Shown here piece by piece: positions 11,600 through 21,109 of a DNA stretch of 27,500 bases (position 1 is its first letter; each line of letters begins with the position of its first letter). The stretch comes from Theodoxus fluviatilis (Eukaryota > Mollusca > Gastropoda > Cycloneritida > Neritidae): assembly GCA_034096865.1 (NCBI GenBank), contig JAWQFJ010028237.1, forward strand, positions 17,501-45,000, given 5' to 3'. Made by a program: the position numbers and the translations under genes. The notes beneath the pieces are model-generated. The model saw nothing but the letters and a program-made list of their open reading frames with translations, searched no databases and was not told where the DNA came from.

Positions 11600-12330
11600 G
11601 CCTGCAAGTGCAGAAGCACGAAGTTCGCGCCCACCTAGTGTGTTACCTGTGTGTGCTGCTGCGTGTCAGGTGACGAGGACTGTGCTATCGCGGCTGTGGA
11701 TTGCTCCGAGATGGCAGAGACTGTTGCGGAAGTGTAAACTGGATCTGAGAAGGACATGAGCAGCGAGGAGGTAACAACAGATATGATACAGAAGAGCTTT
11801 GAAAAGCTATTAAAATATCTGGAAGAATATCCTCACAGACGTCTGCGCAAGTGTTTTGAATAGCTGCGTTTTCACCCCTGCATCTCCTAAGCCGTCTCCA
11901 GCACCATGTGCCCCCAAAGAGCAGGGGCAGTGAGACACCCCCCTCCTCGACAGGACCGCTGCAGACCATGCTGCGCCAGACCGGGGGCATTCTGTGAACC
12001 CGAGTCACGTGACTGGCGCAGTTCGCATGAATGCGTAATAGACTTGACCCTTCGCATTATAGCATTATGCCAAAACTAGCTCGTTCTGGATACTATATTT
12101 TCCACTTTTTACAGAAATCGTTCAGATGTCACCATTTTTTTCCATTTCAACACCAACATTTTATACTATCGAATATACGCTTGTTTCTTGCCTTAACAAG
12201 CGTGATATATGAGTTTTGTGCGAAATTGTTTTAGAACTACTTTAACGGCGTATGTCAGGGAGCAGAGTGCTATCCTACAAGACTCTCGTGTGACCTCCTT
12301 ATGAATCTTCCGGACGAAATCGTTCCATCA
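11600..12330. other. Unassigned stretch
   Basis: No recognised gene or repeat. A short frame at 11756-11863 is listed separately. The minus-strand frame at 11685-12008 has no recognisable motif. The stretch 12080-12240 is AT-rich. Confidence 0.4.
11756..11863 (+). CDS. Possible short ORF or exon fragment (35 codons), unrecognised
   Basis: It starts MSSEEVTTDMIQKSFEKLL and ends RRLRKCFE before a TAG. The composition is charged and helix-like, unlike the low-complexity frames around it. An in-frame TAA at 11735-11737 closes it upstream, so the ATG is the only start if it is translated as a single exon. There is no homology call and no clear splice signal. It could easily be chance. Confidence 0.15.
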   Translation: MSSEEVTTDMIQKSFEKLLKYLEEYPHRRLRKCFE

Positions 12331-13560
12331 CGTGATATGAACTTTGCTAGAGACTCTTTCGCCGGCAGGCGAAGTCTCTAATGGACTAGAATGGACCAAG
12401 GGCGCTTTGCCTACGCTAGGTACCCTCCTCGCGGGCAAGCCGAGAGCGACCAAGATGTCTGAGAAACGGCCAATCATCAATAGGCAAGGCGGAGAACATG
12501 GCTGCGTCCTGGCGCAGGAGTCGATGAAGGTGTTGCCGATAGACGAAATAACTGACGATGCAGACACAGCAGTTTTTCACTTGATAGAACATACCAATCT
12601 GACATCTCGAATGGCACGGGAACTTTTTCAGAGAAAAGTAAGCAACCCGGGTTCAATTGTAGACAATTTTGTGGAAAATGTTGTGCCTCGATACACTTCG
12701 ATCAATTCAAGGGGCATACTTTAGAGAGTGGACATGTACGATGATTCGTGTATGCAAACGAAAAAAAATCGAAAGTGTTTGACCAGAAATAACCAATACA
12801 CATACTCTTCAAAATATGCAAATGAACACTCAAACAGCAACTATCTCCGTGCACGTAAATTTGTAGACTCTCGGACAGTGAAAAGCGCATTACAGGCACT
12901 GTCGTCTATCAGCGGCAACCTAATTGGCACGGCCTCCGCCATTTTGGTTCATCCGGGCCTCTGCAGCGAGACGCAGCGAGGGACCTCCGGAGCTACCTCG
13001 GCCACTCTCCTTCACAGCGAGTGCCTCTCCTTGTGAGCGAGAAGTCGTAGGCAACGCCTAGCCCTCGAGATTCTCTCGAGATTTCTTGCCTAAGAAACGC
13101 GCTCCAGCTTCCATCTCGGACCAATAGGATATGAGTACAGCGGAAAGAAACAGAGCGGAAATTCGTAGGCAGGAAAACGGCAGGCCAGCGGACAGATCAC
13201 CTAGTATAAGATTCCTCAGATCGAGTCGAAGTTAGATTGTGCTGACTGGGTCAGGGTGGCGGTGATCGACAACGTGCCAGTGATATATCTTTTCCATCTT
13301 AGATACTTGACAGTAACAGCCAGACACCTGTTTCCCGCAGCCGGCTCGAACACTTTGGTCTGCTACCTGTGAATCAATCAGTAAACCCGACGCAGCTTCA
13401 ATCAACGCACGTGCTTGCAGCGGCGGAGCGCGGAGTGACGGACAGATGCTGAGATAGCAACAGCCAAGGCAGAATGCTTGTCGCTGATCGCTTGAGACTG
13501 TTCTTCAGAAATATCGCGCTCAAGATAAAATTAATATGTGCAGTCTTGATGACACTGTCC
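12331..13560. other. Unassigned GC-rich stretch with promoter-like words
   Basis: It contains an imperfect inverted repeat at 12349-12381 (AGAGACT ... GGCGAAGTCTCT), a CGCCATTTTGG word near 12938, CCAAT at 13121-13125 and TATAAG at 13205-13210. These could be a cellular promoter, a decayed LTR or chance. I found no LTR ends and no downstream gene to connect them to. Confidence 0.3.
12455..12724 (+). CDS. Uncharacterised ORF (89 codons)
   Basis: ATG in the context CAAGATGT opens a frame beginning MSEKRPIINRQGGEHGCVLA and containing DEITDDADTAVFHLIEH and VDNFVENVVPRYTS before a TAG. The amino-acid mix is protein-like and not low-complexity, which separates it from most other frames in the window. 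I do not recognise a family. The frame also opens further left through non-ATG codons, so it may be an exon. No splice partners were identified. Confidence 0.2.
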   Translation: MSEKRPIINRQGGEHGCVLAQESMKVLPIDEITDDADTAVFHLIEHTNLTSRMARELFQRKVSNPGSIVDNFVENVVPRYTSINSRGIL

Positions 13561-13626
13561 TTTTTAAAGTCTTTAATATTTCGTCTTCATACATTGTAAC
13601 CAGCCCGAGGCCTATATGCAATAAAC

Positions 13627-13629
<3 letters not shown>

Positions 13630-13707
<78 letters not shown>

Positions 13708-13720
13708 CCTGTCCTTCTCC

Positions 13721-13766
<46 letters not shown>
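13630..13766. repeat. (CT)n microsatellite
   Basis: About 135 bp of CT dinucleotide, interrupted once around 13704-13728 by CCCTGTCC-type sequence. It lies just upstream, on the sense strand, of LINE copy C, matching the strand polarity seen next to copies A and B. Confidence 0.95.
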
Positions 13767-13771
<5 letters not shown>

Positions 13772-13789
13772 CAACCCTATCTACCTCGA

Positions 13790-14800
13790 GCAACTCAACC
13801 GAAGATATTACAGAAAAACTTCAGAAGAGTCTCGTGTCTGTCGTGACAAATCGCCTACGCGACTGGACAGAGGAACATAGTGAGTTCTGTACTGAGCAGG
13901 CTGTCTTTCGAAACAATCATTCAACCATGGACCATGTATTTACACTTTATAGCATGGCTGTCAAACACGTGTATGGGGGCGACAAGGGAAACTGTATGCA
14001 GCCTTTGTCGATTATCTGTGGCCTCTGCCCTTGATATTCAAGTGGTGAAGGCCAATAAGTAAAAGGTCTAATTCCTAAAAACCATATGGAGTCTCAGCAC
14101 TCTCAACACAAGTGTTTTCTTTCGATTGTATGATGCCCAAGTGCAGCCTTCCTTGCTCTATGGCTTGGAGCTGTGGGGACTAGAGAGAAGACAATGCATA
14201 GAAAGGGCAAACGTCTTTGCTTGGAAACAGTTTTTAAAATGTTGATGTTGAATCTTCCAGTACAATGTGTCACGGCGATTTAGGCAGCTACCCTCTATAC
14301 ATAAGCACAATGGTACGTGCGGTGAAAGTTTGGCTTAGGCTGAGTAAAATGCCAATTAACAGGCTGCCGAAGCAAGTCTATGAAATTTTACTAAAGGTAA
14401 GCGTCACCGAAAAGCTCAACTGGACAAGATCAGGTGAAGCATGTTTAGCAAAACTTGATTTACGTACGAGTGGATGAACGGAGCAAGATTGGAACTCAAA
14501 ATCGGCTAGCAGCGATTGGTTTACCTTGTATAGTTCCTTCAAACAAACGCTACAGTGTAAGAGCTATTTGAACTATATTAACATTAAGAAACTCAGGGAT
14601 GCCTTCGTACGTTTCCGTTTAAGGAACAACGCCCTTAGAGCGAAGGTGAGATATAAAGATAAAGGCTTCGACAGAGACTGTCCATTTTGCAGTGAAAGAG
14701 GATGAATGCTATTGTATATTGCATTGCTACGTGTACGAAGACCTGAGAAAGACATTTATTCTCAAACACACACAAACGTCATGTTAGAAATGTGGCAAAA
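13790..14800 (+). pseudogene. LINE copy C: decayed reverse transcriptase with internal deletion
   Basis: A decayed relative of copies A and B. At 13834-14000 it shows an RT-domain segment: NRLRDWTEEHSEF, then HSTMDHVFTLYSMA. A frame change leads to AAFVDY near 13995-14015, where KAFD would normally follow. The rest of the catalytic core is missing. Sequence resumes near 14090 with VFFRLYDAQVQPSLLYG and ELWGL, then VWLRLSKMPINRLPKQ, LRDAFVRFRL and CPFC at 14683-14694. The final CCHC-like part is in a third frame after the TGA at 14702-14704. Several frameshifts and stops make it the oldest of the three copies. It is the only one that retains part of the RT core. Confidence 0.7.
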
Positions 14801-15089
14801 CGGATGGACGGGTGTGACACACGAAAAGCACGTGATGTTGCAATGTATATATAATATGCGTGTAAACTACGTTTCGAAAAATTGAAACAGCCTTCTCTTA
14901 GAGCAAGTATGAGTAGTGAACATAACAGACAAGTGGTAAGACCAACATCTGCAATGAACAGTATCCTGTGATCGAATGCTTGAAAAACATATTGTTACTT
15001 AACCAGATGTGGGCAGCATTTTAAAGTAGGTGTGATGTACATGTAGATTTAGCTACCTGTTGTACCAGTGCTCATTTACCTCTTAAGAC
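14801..15089. other. Unassigned, probably decayed LINE 3' region
   Basis: AT-rich sequence with no recognised frame, no GGCCGTCGGCC hairpin and no poly(A) signal like those ending copies A and B. If the 3' UTR of copy C was here, it has diverged beyond recognition. Confidence 0.3.
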
Positions 15090-15205
15090 ATCATGTTACA
15101 CATCAATTACGCATCAGCATTGTGGGATCATGTAACACATCAATTACGCATCAGCAATGTGGGATCATGTAACACATCAACTACGCATCAGCATTATGGA
15201 ATCAC
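15090..15205. repeat. Three tandem copies of another 37-bp unit
   Basis: The word ACACATCAA recurs at about 15099, 15136 and 15173, giving a 37-bp period. Units share CATCAGCA and GGATCATGTAAC. The period equals that of the giant array but the sequence is unrelated. Confidence 0.85.
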
Positions 15206-15207
15206 AG

Positions 15208-15600
15208 TAGCAAACTAACTTGAAGCGAGTTAATTCACTGTACAGAAGAGCTTCTAAGAATATGATCACAAGTAAATCTCTCAGCACTGAAAAGAATATG
15301 GACATGCGTGACATTTTGCCTTTTCATAAGCATGTGCAATTCGATAAATGTGTGCTAGTGAAAAAGATCGTAGATGGCCCAGTACCATATTATCTAACCA
15401 ACTTATTTGAGCAGTTGTCAATCAGAGGACATGACAAATGTTCTCCTGCCTCAGCCTCGCATCAATTTGTTGAAATCACGCTCATCTTACTCTGGGGCAG
15501 CTCTGTGGAATTCACTGTCTGATGATATAAAATGTATCGTCTTGGCCTATGTTCAGAGAAAAAAACTTTGCTTTATATTCAGGCATCATCCTACAACATA
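15208..15600 (+). pseudogene. C-terminal remnant of another LINE polymerase
   Basis: Frame 15220-15522 reads VNSLYRRASKNMI, then DILPFHKHVQFDKCVLVKKI and PVPYYLTNLFEQ. In a neighbouring frame (15407-15601) the conserved end appears as PQPRINLLKSRSSYSGAALW followed by NSLSDDIK. This order matches the last domain of CR1-like LINEs and differs from the copy A/B/C family. A frameshift near 15440-15470 and the lack of any catalytic core mark it as dead. Confidence 0.65.
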
Positions 15601-15950
15601 GTTTCCTACACATATTATCTGTCTAGACAATGCGACGGCTAAAAGTGTGTCCTTTGTGCATTCTTCATGTATGCTCACTTCAGGTCACCCCTGGCTAAGC
15701 TATTGAACGGGTTCCAGCTGATTAAAGGGGAGGGGGGGGGGGGGGACTGTAGAGGAGGGAGGGTATATCCAGAGGCTTCGGCCAACATGTATGCTACTTG
15801 TTTTCAATATCTGGATGTCTACAATATTCTTTTTATGCATATGTCATTGTAATACTGTTAAGTTACATACTTGAATTTTCCCCGATTGGTAAACATTTAA
15901 GAATGTTTCAGAGATTGTACATATATAATTCTTGCTAGAATTACAACATC
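15601..15950. other. Unassigned, probable LINE 3' flank
   Basis: AT-rich sequence with a run of G residues at 15728-15745. No gene, tail or poly(A) signal could be assigned. Confidence 0.35.
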
Positions 15951-15974
15951 TGTCTCTCTCTGTCTCTCTCTCTT

Positions 15975-16019
<45 letters not shown>

Positions 16020-16079
16020 TATCTGTCTGTTCTCTTCGACTTCTCTCACCACTCTTCTCTCTTCTCTCATTCCTATTAC

Positions 16080-16110
<31 letters not shown>

Positions 16111-16254
16111 TTTTATATGTATGTATGAGAGCGCGCGCGCGCGCGAGCGCGTGTGTGTGTGTGGGCCTGCGTGTGTTACGGAACTGTGTCCTGTGAGTCA
16201 AATGTTTCGTGGGTGGGTGTGAGAGAGAGTGTTCTTGTTACTGTGTGATTCTCT

Positions 16255-16295
<41 letters not shown>

Positions 16296-16378
16296 CGTAT
16301 GTATATATGAGTGTTCTGTGTATGTGTGCGTGCGTACGCGCGCGCGCGTGTGTGTGTTTGTGTGCGCAATGTGTGTAT
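15950..16378. repeat. Compound simple repeats: (TCTG)n, (CT)n, (GT)n, (GC)n
   Basis: Tetranucleotide TCTG and CT tracts (15950-16060) are followed by GT tracts (16084-16110, 16257-16288) with alternating GC islands (16132-16146, 16339-16348). From about 16084 onward it is the CA-rich tail of R1 copy 2 on the minus strand. Long alternating purine-pyrimidine stretches here could adopt Z-DNA. Confidence 0.9.
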
Positions 16379-16379
16379 G

Positions 16380-16989
16380 TGTTTCGTTCAGTTTTCTGCT
16401 AATAATCTATTCTTAATCAGCTCCGACACAGCCTATAGACATAGGGACCGGGATGTCAGACAATGTTATACTGCATAACGTTTGCCAGGTAATCACATGT
16501 GACACCCAAGTCGCTCACCTGAAAGTATCTGCCGTGCGACAGATGTGGAAGGGACGGGGTGGGGATGGGATGTGTTTTGCAGGCGGGAGGAAAGTTCTGG
16601 AACGGGGGACACAGGGCGGTCACAGTAACTTTAAAGGTCTCCTCAGACATGACAAGTTTTGGTGAAAAGACAGAACGTTTCCTGGTGTCCGGTAAAACGC
16701 TGAATGAGAAATGGGGTGAGCTATAGGAGAAACTTGTAGACAAGGGCGTCGGCCGGAAAAGGAACCCAGGTAAAACGCGTGGTAGTCGACAACGATACCC
16801 ACAACGCCACGTGTATTATGCTAATGAAGGTCGATGATAGATGTCTTTTCAACTTTTCGTGTAACATCGTGCTCAAAGTGATATTGTGGTTTTTCTTTCG
16901 ATTTACAAGACCCCAACCAGCCAGTCCCCTACAAACAAAACGAGAGAAACACCGAATGTGTAAAATCACATTGTGGATCCGTTATTAAC
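16380..16989 (-). mobile_element. Dispersed repeat R1, copy 2 (inverted, uninterrupted)
   Basis: The reverse complement begins GTTAATAACGG at 16989 and follows copy 1 through to ATTAGCAGAAAA near 16395, then enters the CA-rich tail. It lacks the 1,265-bp insertion and so supplies the empty site. Frames on the minus strand (16721-16969, 16620-16802) echo those of copy 1 in pieces such as GLVNRKK and ISHSAFYR, but in shifted frames. This suggests a non-coding repeat. Its 5' edge lies two bases from the hAT terminal repeat. Confidence 0.8.
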
Positions 16990-17189
16990 ATAGGTGTCAA
17001 GTACTTTTAGTGCTTTGTCATGAGATTTTGCATGATTTGTCATGAGATTGATCACTTTGTCATGAGATTCGCGCGGCAATGAAACAAAACCCGTGAAAAC
17101 GGCAAAATATGTGGGAGGTTTTCTTTATTACACAAGCACATGTATACTGCTAATATAAAATAGTACTGTACATCACTCATTAAGTCATT

Positions 17190-18287
17190 TGGTTTACATC
17201 CACTGCTCCACATTAGGCTTACTCATTAGTTGTGCGTTCAGTTCTCTATTTACATCCACAGCACTGCTCCCCCCCACTCACAAGTTCAGTTCTGACAGTT
17301 CTTTATTTACATCCACTGCTCCCCCTCACTCACAAGTTCAGTTCTGACAGTTCTCTATTTACATCCACTGCTTCTTTTCACTCACATATTCAGTTCTCTA
17401 TTTACATCCACAGCACTGCTCCCCCTCCCTCACAAGTTCAGTTCTGACAGTTCTTTATTTACATCCACAGCACTGCTCCCCCTCACTCACAAGTTCAGTT
17501 CTGACAGTTCTTTATTTACATCCACTGCTCCCCCTCACTCACAAGTTCAGTTCTGACAGTTCTTTATTTACATCCACTGCTCCCCCTCACTCACAAGTTC
17601 AGTTCTGACAGTTCTTTATTTACATCCACTGATCCTTCTCACTCACAAGTTCAGTTCTGACAGTTCTCTATTTACATCCACTGATCCTTCTCACTCACAT
17701 GTTCAGTTCTCTATTTACATCCACAGCACTGCTCCCCCTCACTCACAAGTTCAGTTCTGACAGTTCTTTATTTACATTCTCTGCTTCCCCTCACTCACAA
17801 GTTCAGTTCTGACAGTTCTTTATTTACATCAACTGATCCTTCTCACTCACAAGTTCAGTTCTGACTGTTCTTTATTTACATCTATTGATCCTTCTCACTC
17901 ACAAGTTCCGTTCTGACAGTTCTTTATTTACATCCATTGATCCTTCTCACTCACATGTTCAGTTCTCTATTTACATCCACAGCTTTGCTCCCCCTCACTC
18001 ACAAGTTCAGTTCTGACAGTTCTTTATTTACATCCACTGCTCCCCCTCACTCACAAGTTCAGTTCTGACAGTTCTCTATTTACATCCACTGATCCTTCTC
18101 ACTCACATGTTCAGTTCTGACAGTTCTTTATTTACATCCACTGCTCCCCCTTACTCACAAGTTCAGTTCTGACAGTTCTTTATTTACATTCACTGATCCT
18201 TCTCACTCACAAGTTCAGTTCTGACAGTTCTCTATATACATCCACTGCTCCCCCTCACTAACATGTTCAGTTCTCTATTTACATCCT
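17190..18287. repeat. Minisatellite of about 52-bp units, around 21 copies
   Basis: Units combine TTATTTACATCCACTG, a CTCCCCCTCACTCACAAG or ATCCTTCTCACTCACA block, and TTCAGTTCTGACAGTTC. Length variants lack GACAGTTCT or carry an additional CAGCA, giving a mixed-length array. It lies between the transposase stop codon and the left terminal repeat of the hAT element, so it probably expanded within the element. Confidence 0.9.
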
Positions 18288-18307
18288 GCTACAGTACCTC
18301 ACAGTCA

Positions 18308-18548
18308 CTAATGTTCTTTGTTGTACTCATCAGTACAAGCCTTTGCTCTCTTGTGCATTGAGGAAGTCACCCGGAAATCATGACAACACTCATCAGAGTT
18401 CATTTTCACTTGCAAGAAAGCTGCCAGGGTGTCAGGAGCCAGACTGCTTCTGGATCTTTCTCACCATTGAGAACACTCTCTCACTGTCAGCATTGCTGTG
18501 GGGCAGACACAGAAGAGAAAGCAACACTTTGCCAAGCAGAGGGAACCT
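18308..18548 (-). pseudogene. hAT transposase C-terminal dimerisation domain, downstream of the LTR
   Basis: Reading the minus strand from the LTR edge gives a hAT dimerisation block containing LCLPHSNADSERVFSMVRKI, the hallmark of hAT C-termini. Near 18431-18450 the frame shifts. The family's next conserved part then appears as LAPDTLAAFLQVKMNS and runs to a TAG at 18308-18310. The domain thus carries a frameshift besides the LTR interruption. The same frame as the upstream piece continues across the LTR if the LTR and one AGGTT copy are subtracted, which identifies the two as one gene. Confidence 0.8.
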
Positions 18549-19156
18549 TGTTACGGACTGGCTAACTGGGCCTCAGGTTAGCCTAGCCCGCACAAATGAA
18601 AATAAACAAGGAAAACGCAAACACCAGCACAAAGTTACAAATGAGTGTATTCAACACAAACTCAACTGCCCCGTCCCACACCAGGGCTCATGGGTGCGGA
18701 CGTGCGGCCCCCGCCGACACAGTCTACAGACGCTAAAGCGGCCCCCCGCCGACACACTCGCTGCAAGCGCTCATCGGCCCCCGCCAATAGTCTTCACACC
18801 GGCCCCCGCCAGTAAAGCTCCGAGCCTCAGCTAGCGTCTCGTCACTCGTACTGTACCGAAGAACCCTGAAAATAACACACCAACTCACTCATCCATTCCT
18901 TCCCTAGCAATCATCATACAACCGCGGTATTTACAAGATAGAAGGATACAGATAAAATAAGCACTCACCCGTCACCCTGGGGTTCATTCGCTCGAGTGTC
19001 GTATCCAGCTTTCACTCGGCAAATATACAATCAATCAGATCATTCGCTCACCCGTGAACACTCCTCAGTCAGTACGTCACCCACTCATGCTAAAAATAAT
19101 CACAGTCAGAACCTAACCACGTGCACACCACCATTCGCCACATTCGATTCGTAACA
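18549..19156 (-). mobile_element. Solo LTR (608 bp) inserted in the hAT transposase
   Basis: On the minus strand it begins TGTTACGAATCG and ends CCGTAACA, with TG...CA ends forming a 6-bp inverted repeat. It is flanked by a perfect 5-bp duplication, AGGTT (complement AACCT at 18544-18548 and 19157-19161). It matches the split LTR at 20346-22428. It contains four GGCCCCCGCC-type boxes on the plus strand (18706, 18740, 18776, 18801). The intact duplication with no internal region is the standard outcome of LTR-LTR recombination. Assignment to Ty3/Gypsy-like elements rests on the end sequence and 5-bp duplication, and is inference. Confidence 0.9.
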
Positions 19157-19985
19157 AACCTAACTTCTCCAAAAGGTGTTTTCATTGTGAGGATCTCCTT
19201 CCAGACAACATCCATTTTTTTGGCTTTTCCATTCTGACCCAAAAGTACCAGCTCACCCTCACCCAGGAGTTGAAAGTCTTCCCACTCCTCTTTCAGGTCT
19301 TCTTGGTCAACATCATCAGCAAATTTCATTGCCAGTGTCACAATGTCAGTGAATGGCAGCTGCTCTCTCTTGCTGGGGTCCAGGACCTGAAGATGTTCCA
19401 GGATCTCATCTCCAAATGGGAACTTGTTCAACATTTTCTGGGCACAGGCTGTGTAGAACTGTCGAACATCATGCAAGAACTTGTGTTCTGTGGCTGGTGG
19501 GCTGTCAATCCTGTAGCCAGGCATCGTTTGATGATTTGTGTTGCCTTGGTCCTCTTACAGGAGAAGGATTGGGCCGCTTTCGAGTCAGGGAACATATTTT
19601 TCATGAGAATGGTGAAATGGTCGGCGGTTGTCGCTGGCAGGTTGTGTTTTGCAAGGAATTGGAAGAAGAGAATATCTGACTGAGACACGGTCTTTCCTTG
19701 GTCCAAGTTGTTAGCCTGCCTCCGGAATGTAACATCGAGAGGGATGTGCTGTTTTGCTTTTTTAAAAGCTTCTTTGTGCTTTGAAGATGCGAAGTGGCGA
19801 ACTATGTCAAATCGCCCCGACGCCGATACCTTTACCGACAGTTTGCATGACTTGCAGTAAACAAAATCAGAGCCTGCATTCGACTTGCTGATCTGCCCCT
19901 GAAACTCTTTGTCCGTTTCCCACTCACACTGGTATTTCGAAGAATACCGAGCCCTTTTCGCAGGCGGTTTCGAAGAAGACGCCAT
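19157..19985 (-). pseudogene. hAT transposase N-terminal and distal parts, catalytic core deleted
   Basis: From the MASSS start at 19985 (a longer frame opens at 20090) it reads a BED-like zinc finger (VYCKSC ... IVRHFASSKHKEAFKK). Next comes the block typical of ZBED-type hAT transposases: SDILFFQFLAKHNLPATTAD and MFPDSKAAQSFSCKRTK. After KRCLA the sequence jumps to a different frame (19090-19524) that reads FLHDVRQFYTACAQKMLNKF, a region close to the C-terminus. The middle several hundred residues, which hold the catalytic acidic residues, are missing. With the loss, the frame change and the LTR, no active transposase can be made. Confidence 0.8.
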
Positions 19986-20236
19986 AATTGCGCTTTGAAT
20001 CTCGTTGTTGTAGCACACTACGCATGCGCGAGAAGCGACTTCCGGCCCCTGACTTCCGCAAATCACGCACTTACCGCGAGGCTTGTACACTTTCAGACTG
20101 TCCTCAGAAGAACCTTTTTAAAAAAATCAGTCCGACTAAAACGCAAAAATACGTGAGGTTTTCGTCTCACGCCGTGAGACTTGAAAATCACTGAAATTGC
20201 GTGAGACTCACGCAAAATACGTGAGACTTGACACCT

Positions 20237-20345
20237 ATCATGTATTAACTCCGCTCTCCGATCAATTAATCAACACGAGGTTGAACGAGTCAATTGTGCT
20301 TCTTGTAATAACAACAAGTTTTCCGCAATAAACTTCACAGATGAG
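20237..20345. other. Short spacer between the hAT element and the LTR
   Basis: About 109 bp of AT-rich sequence with no recognisable feature. It does not resemble R1, so the hAT element did not simply insert into an R1 copy. Confidence 0.4.
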
Positions 20346-20839
20346 TGTTACGAATCGAATGTGCCGAATGGTGTGTGCACGTGATTGAGTTTTGACTGTG
20401 ATTATTTTTAGCATGAGTTGGTGACGTAGAGACTGAGGAGTGTTCACGTGTGAGCGAATGATCCGATTGATTGTATATTTGCCGAGTGAAAGCTGTGTGC
20501 GACACTCGAGCGATTGAACCCCAGGGAGACGGGTGAGTGCTGATTTTATCTGTTATCATTCTACATTGTAAATACCGCGGATGTATGATGATTGATAGTG
20601 AAGGAAAGGATGAGTGAGTTTGCGTTGTTTTCAGGGTTCTTCAGCCTGGTACGAGTCCCAGAGACGCTAGCTGAGGCTCGGAGCTCTACCGGCGGGGGCC
20701 GGTGTGGAGAATGGCTGCGCTCGATTTATCCGCCTGAATCCGCCGGCGGCGGTCCGCCGCCACGTGACCGCCGGTCCCCCGTCACGTGACCGGCGAATCG
20801 ACAGCTTTCGTGCCAATCGAGCGCTTTCGGCTGATCAAC

Positions 20840-20926
20840 ATGGCGGCACAATTGTGGTGTTTAGAAGAGTTACTAGACAGCGGTAGCGATGATGAGGAAA
20901 TGTGCTGTCTTCTTGGTTTATGGTAA
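20840..20926 (+). pseudogene. First-exon remnant, possibly of a Harbinger-type transposase
   Basis: ATGGCGGCA opens 28 codons with an acidic, leucine-rich end (LEELLDSGSDDEEMCCLLGL). A GTAAGG donor-like site overlaps the TGG-TAA end. Short acidic and leucine-rich starts of this kind are usual in HARBI1-like nucleases. Nothing resembling the rest of a nuclease follows, so the element is internally deleted. The function call is tentative. Confidence 0.4.
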
Positions 20927-21109
20927 GGTTTGAGGTTATTGTGTAAATTGAACATTTTCATTACCACTACCTATGCCTTGATAAGTGACTCCTGAGCCTA
21001 GGTGCAGTCAAAGACCCTATAATTATACACTAAGACCACGCACTCGAGCGATTTTCCTTTACGCAAAGGGAGGTCAGAATGTAGAGTTACGTCCCTTTGC
21101 GAGAGAATT

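Larger units (their letters stand above)
16992..20236 (-). mobile_element. Defective hAT-type DNA transposon
   Basis: The ends are inverted: AGGTGTCAAGT at 16992-17002 and its complement ACTTGACACCT at 20226-20236. Similarity is weaker further in (ATTTTGC then TGA on each side). Subterminal motifs are repeated: TTTGTCATGAGATT three times on the left, and GTCTCACG or its complement several times on the right. Between them lies a minus-strand hAT-like transposase, interrupted by a solo LTR and lacking its centre, and a minisatellite in its 3' part. The 8-bp flanks (TATTAACA and TCATGTAT) do not match, so no target duplication is seen. Family assignment comes from the transposase. Confidence 0.75.

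Noticed and set aside
16732..16802. tRNA-like segment in R1 copy 2
   Set aside because: The T-arm-like word of copy 1 is mutated here and no A box is found, so no RNA gene is called.
16992..20236. Intact hAT transposon
   Set aside because: Core deletion, frameshifts, a solo LTR in the gene and no matching 8-bp flanks.
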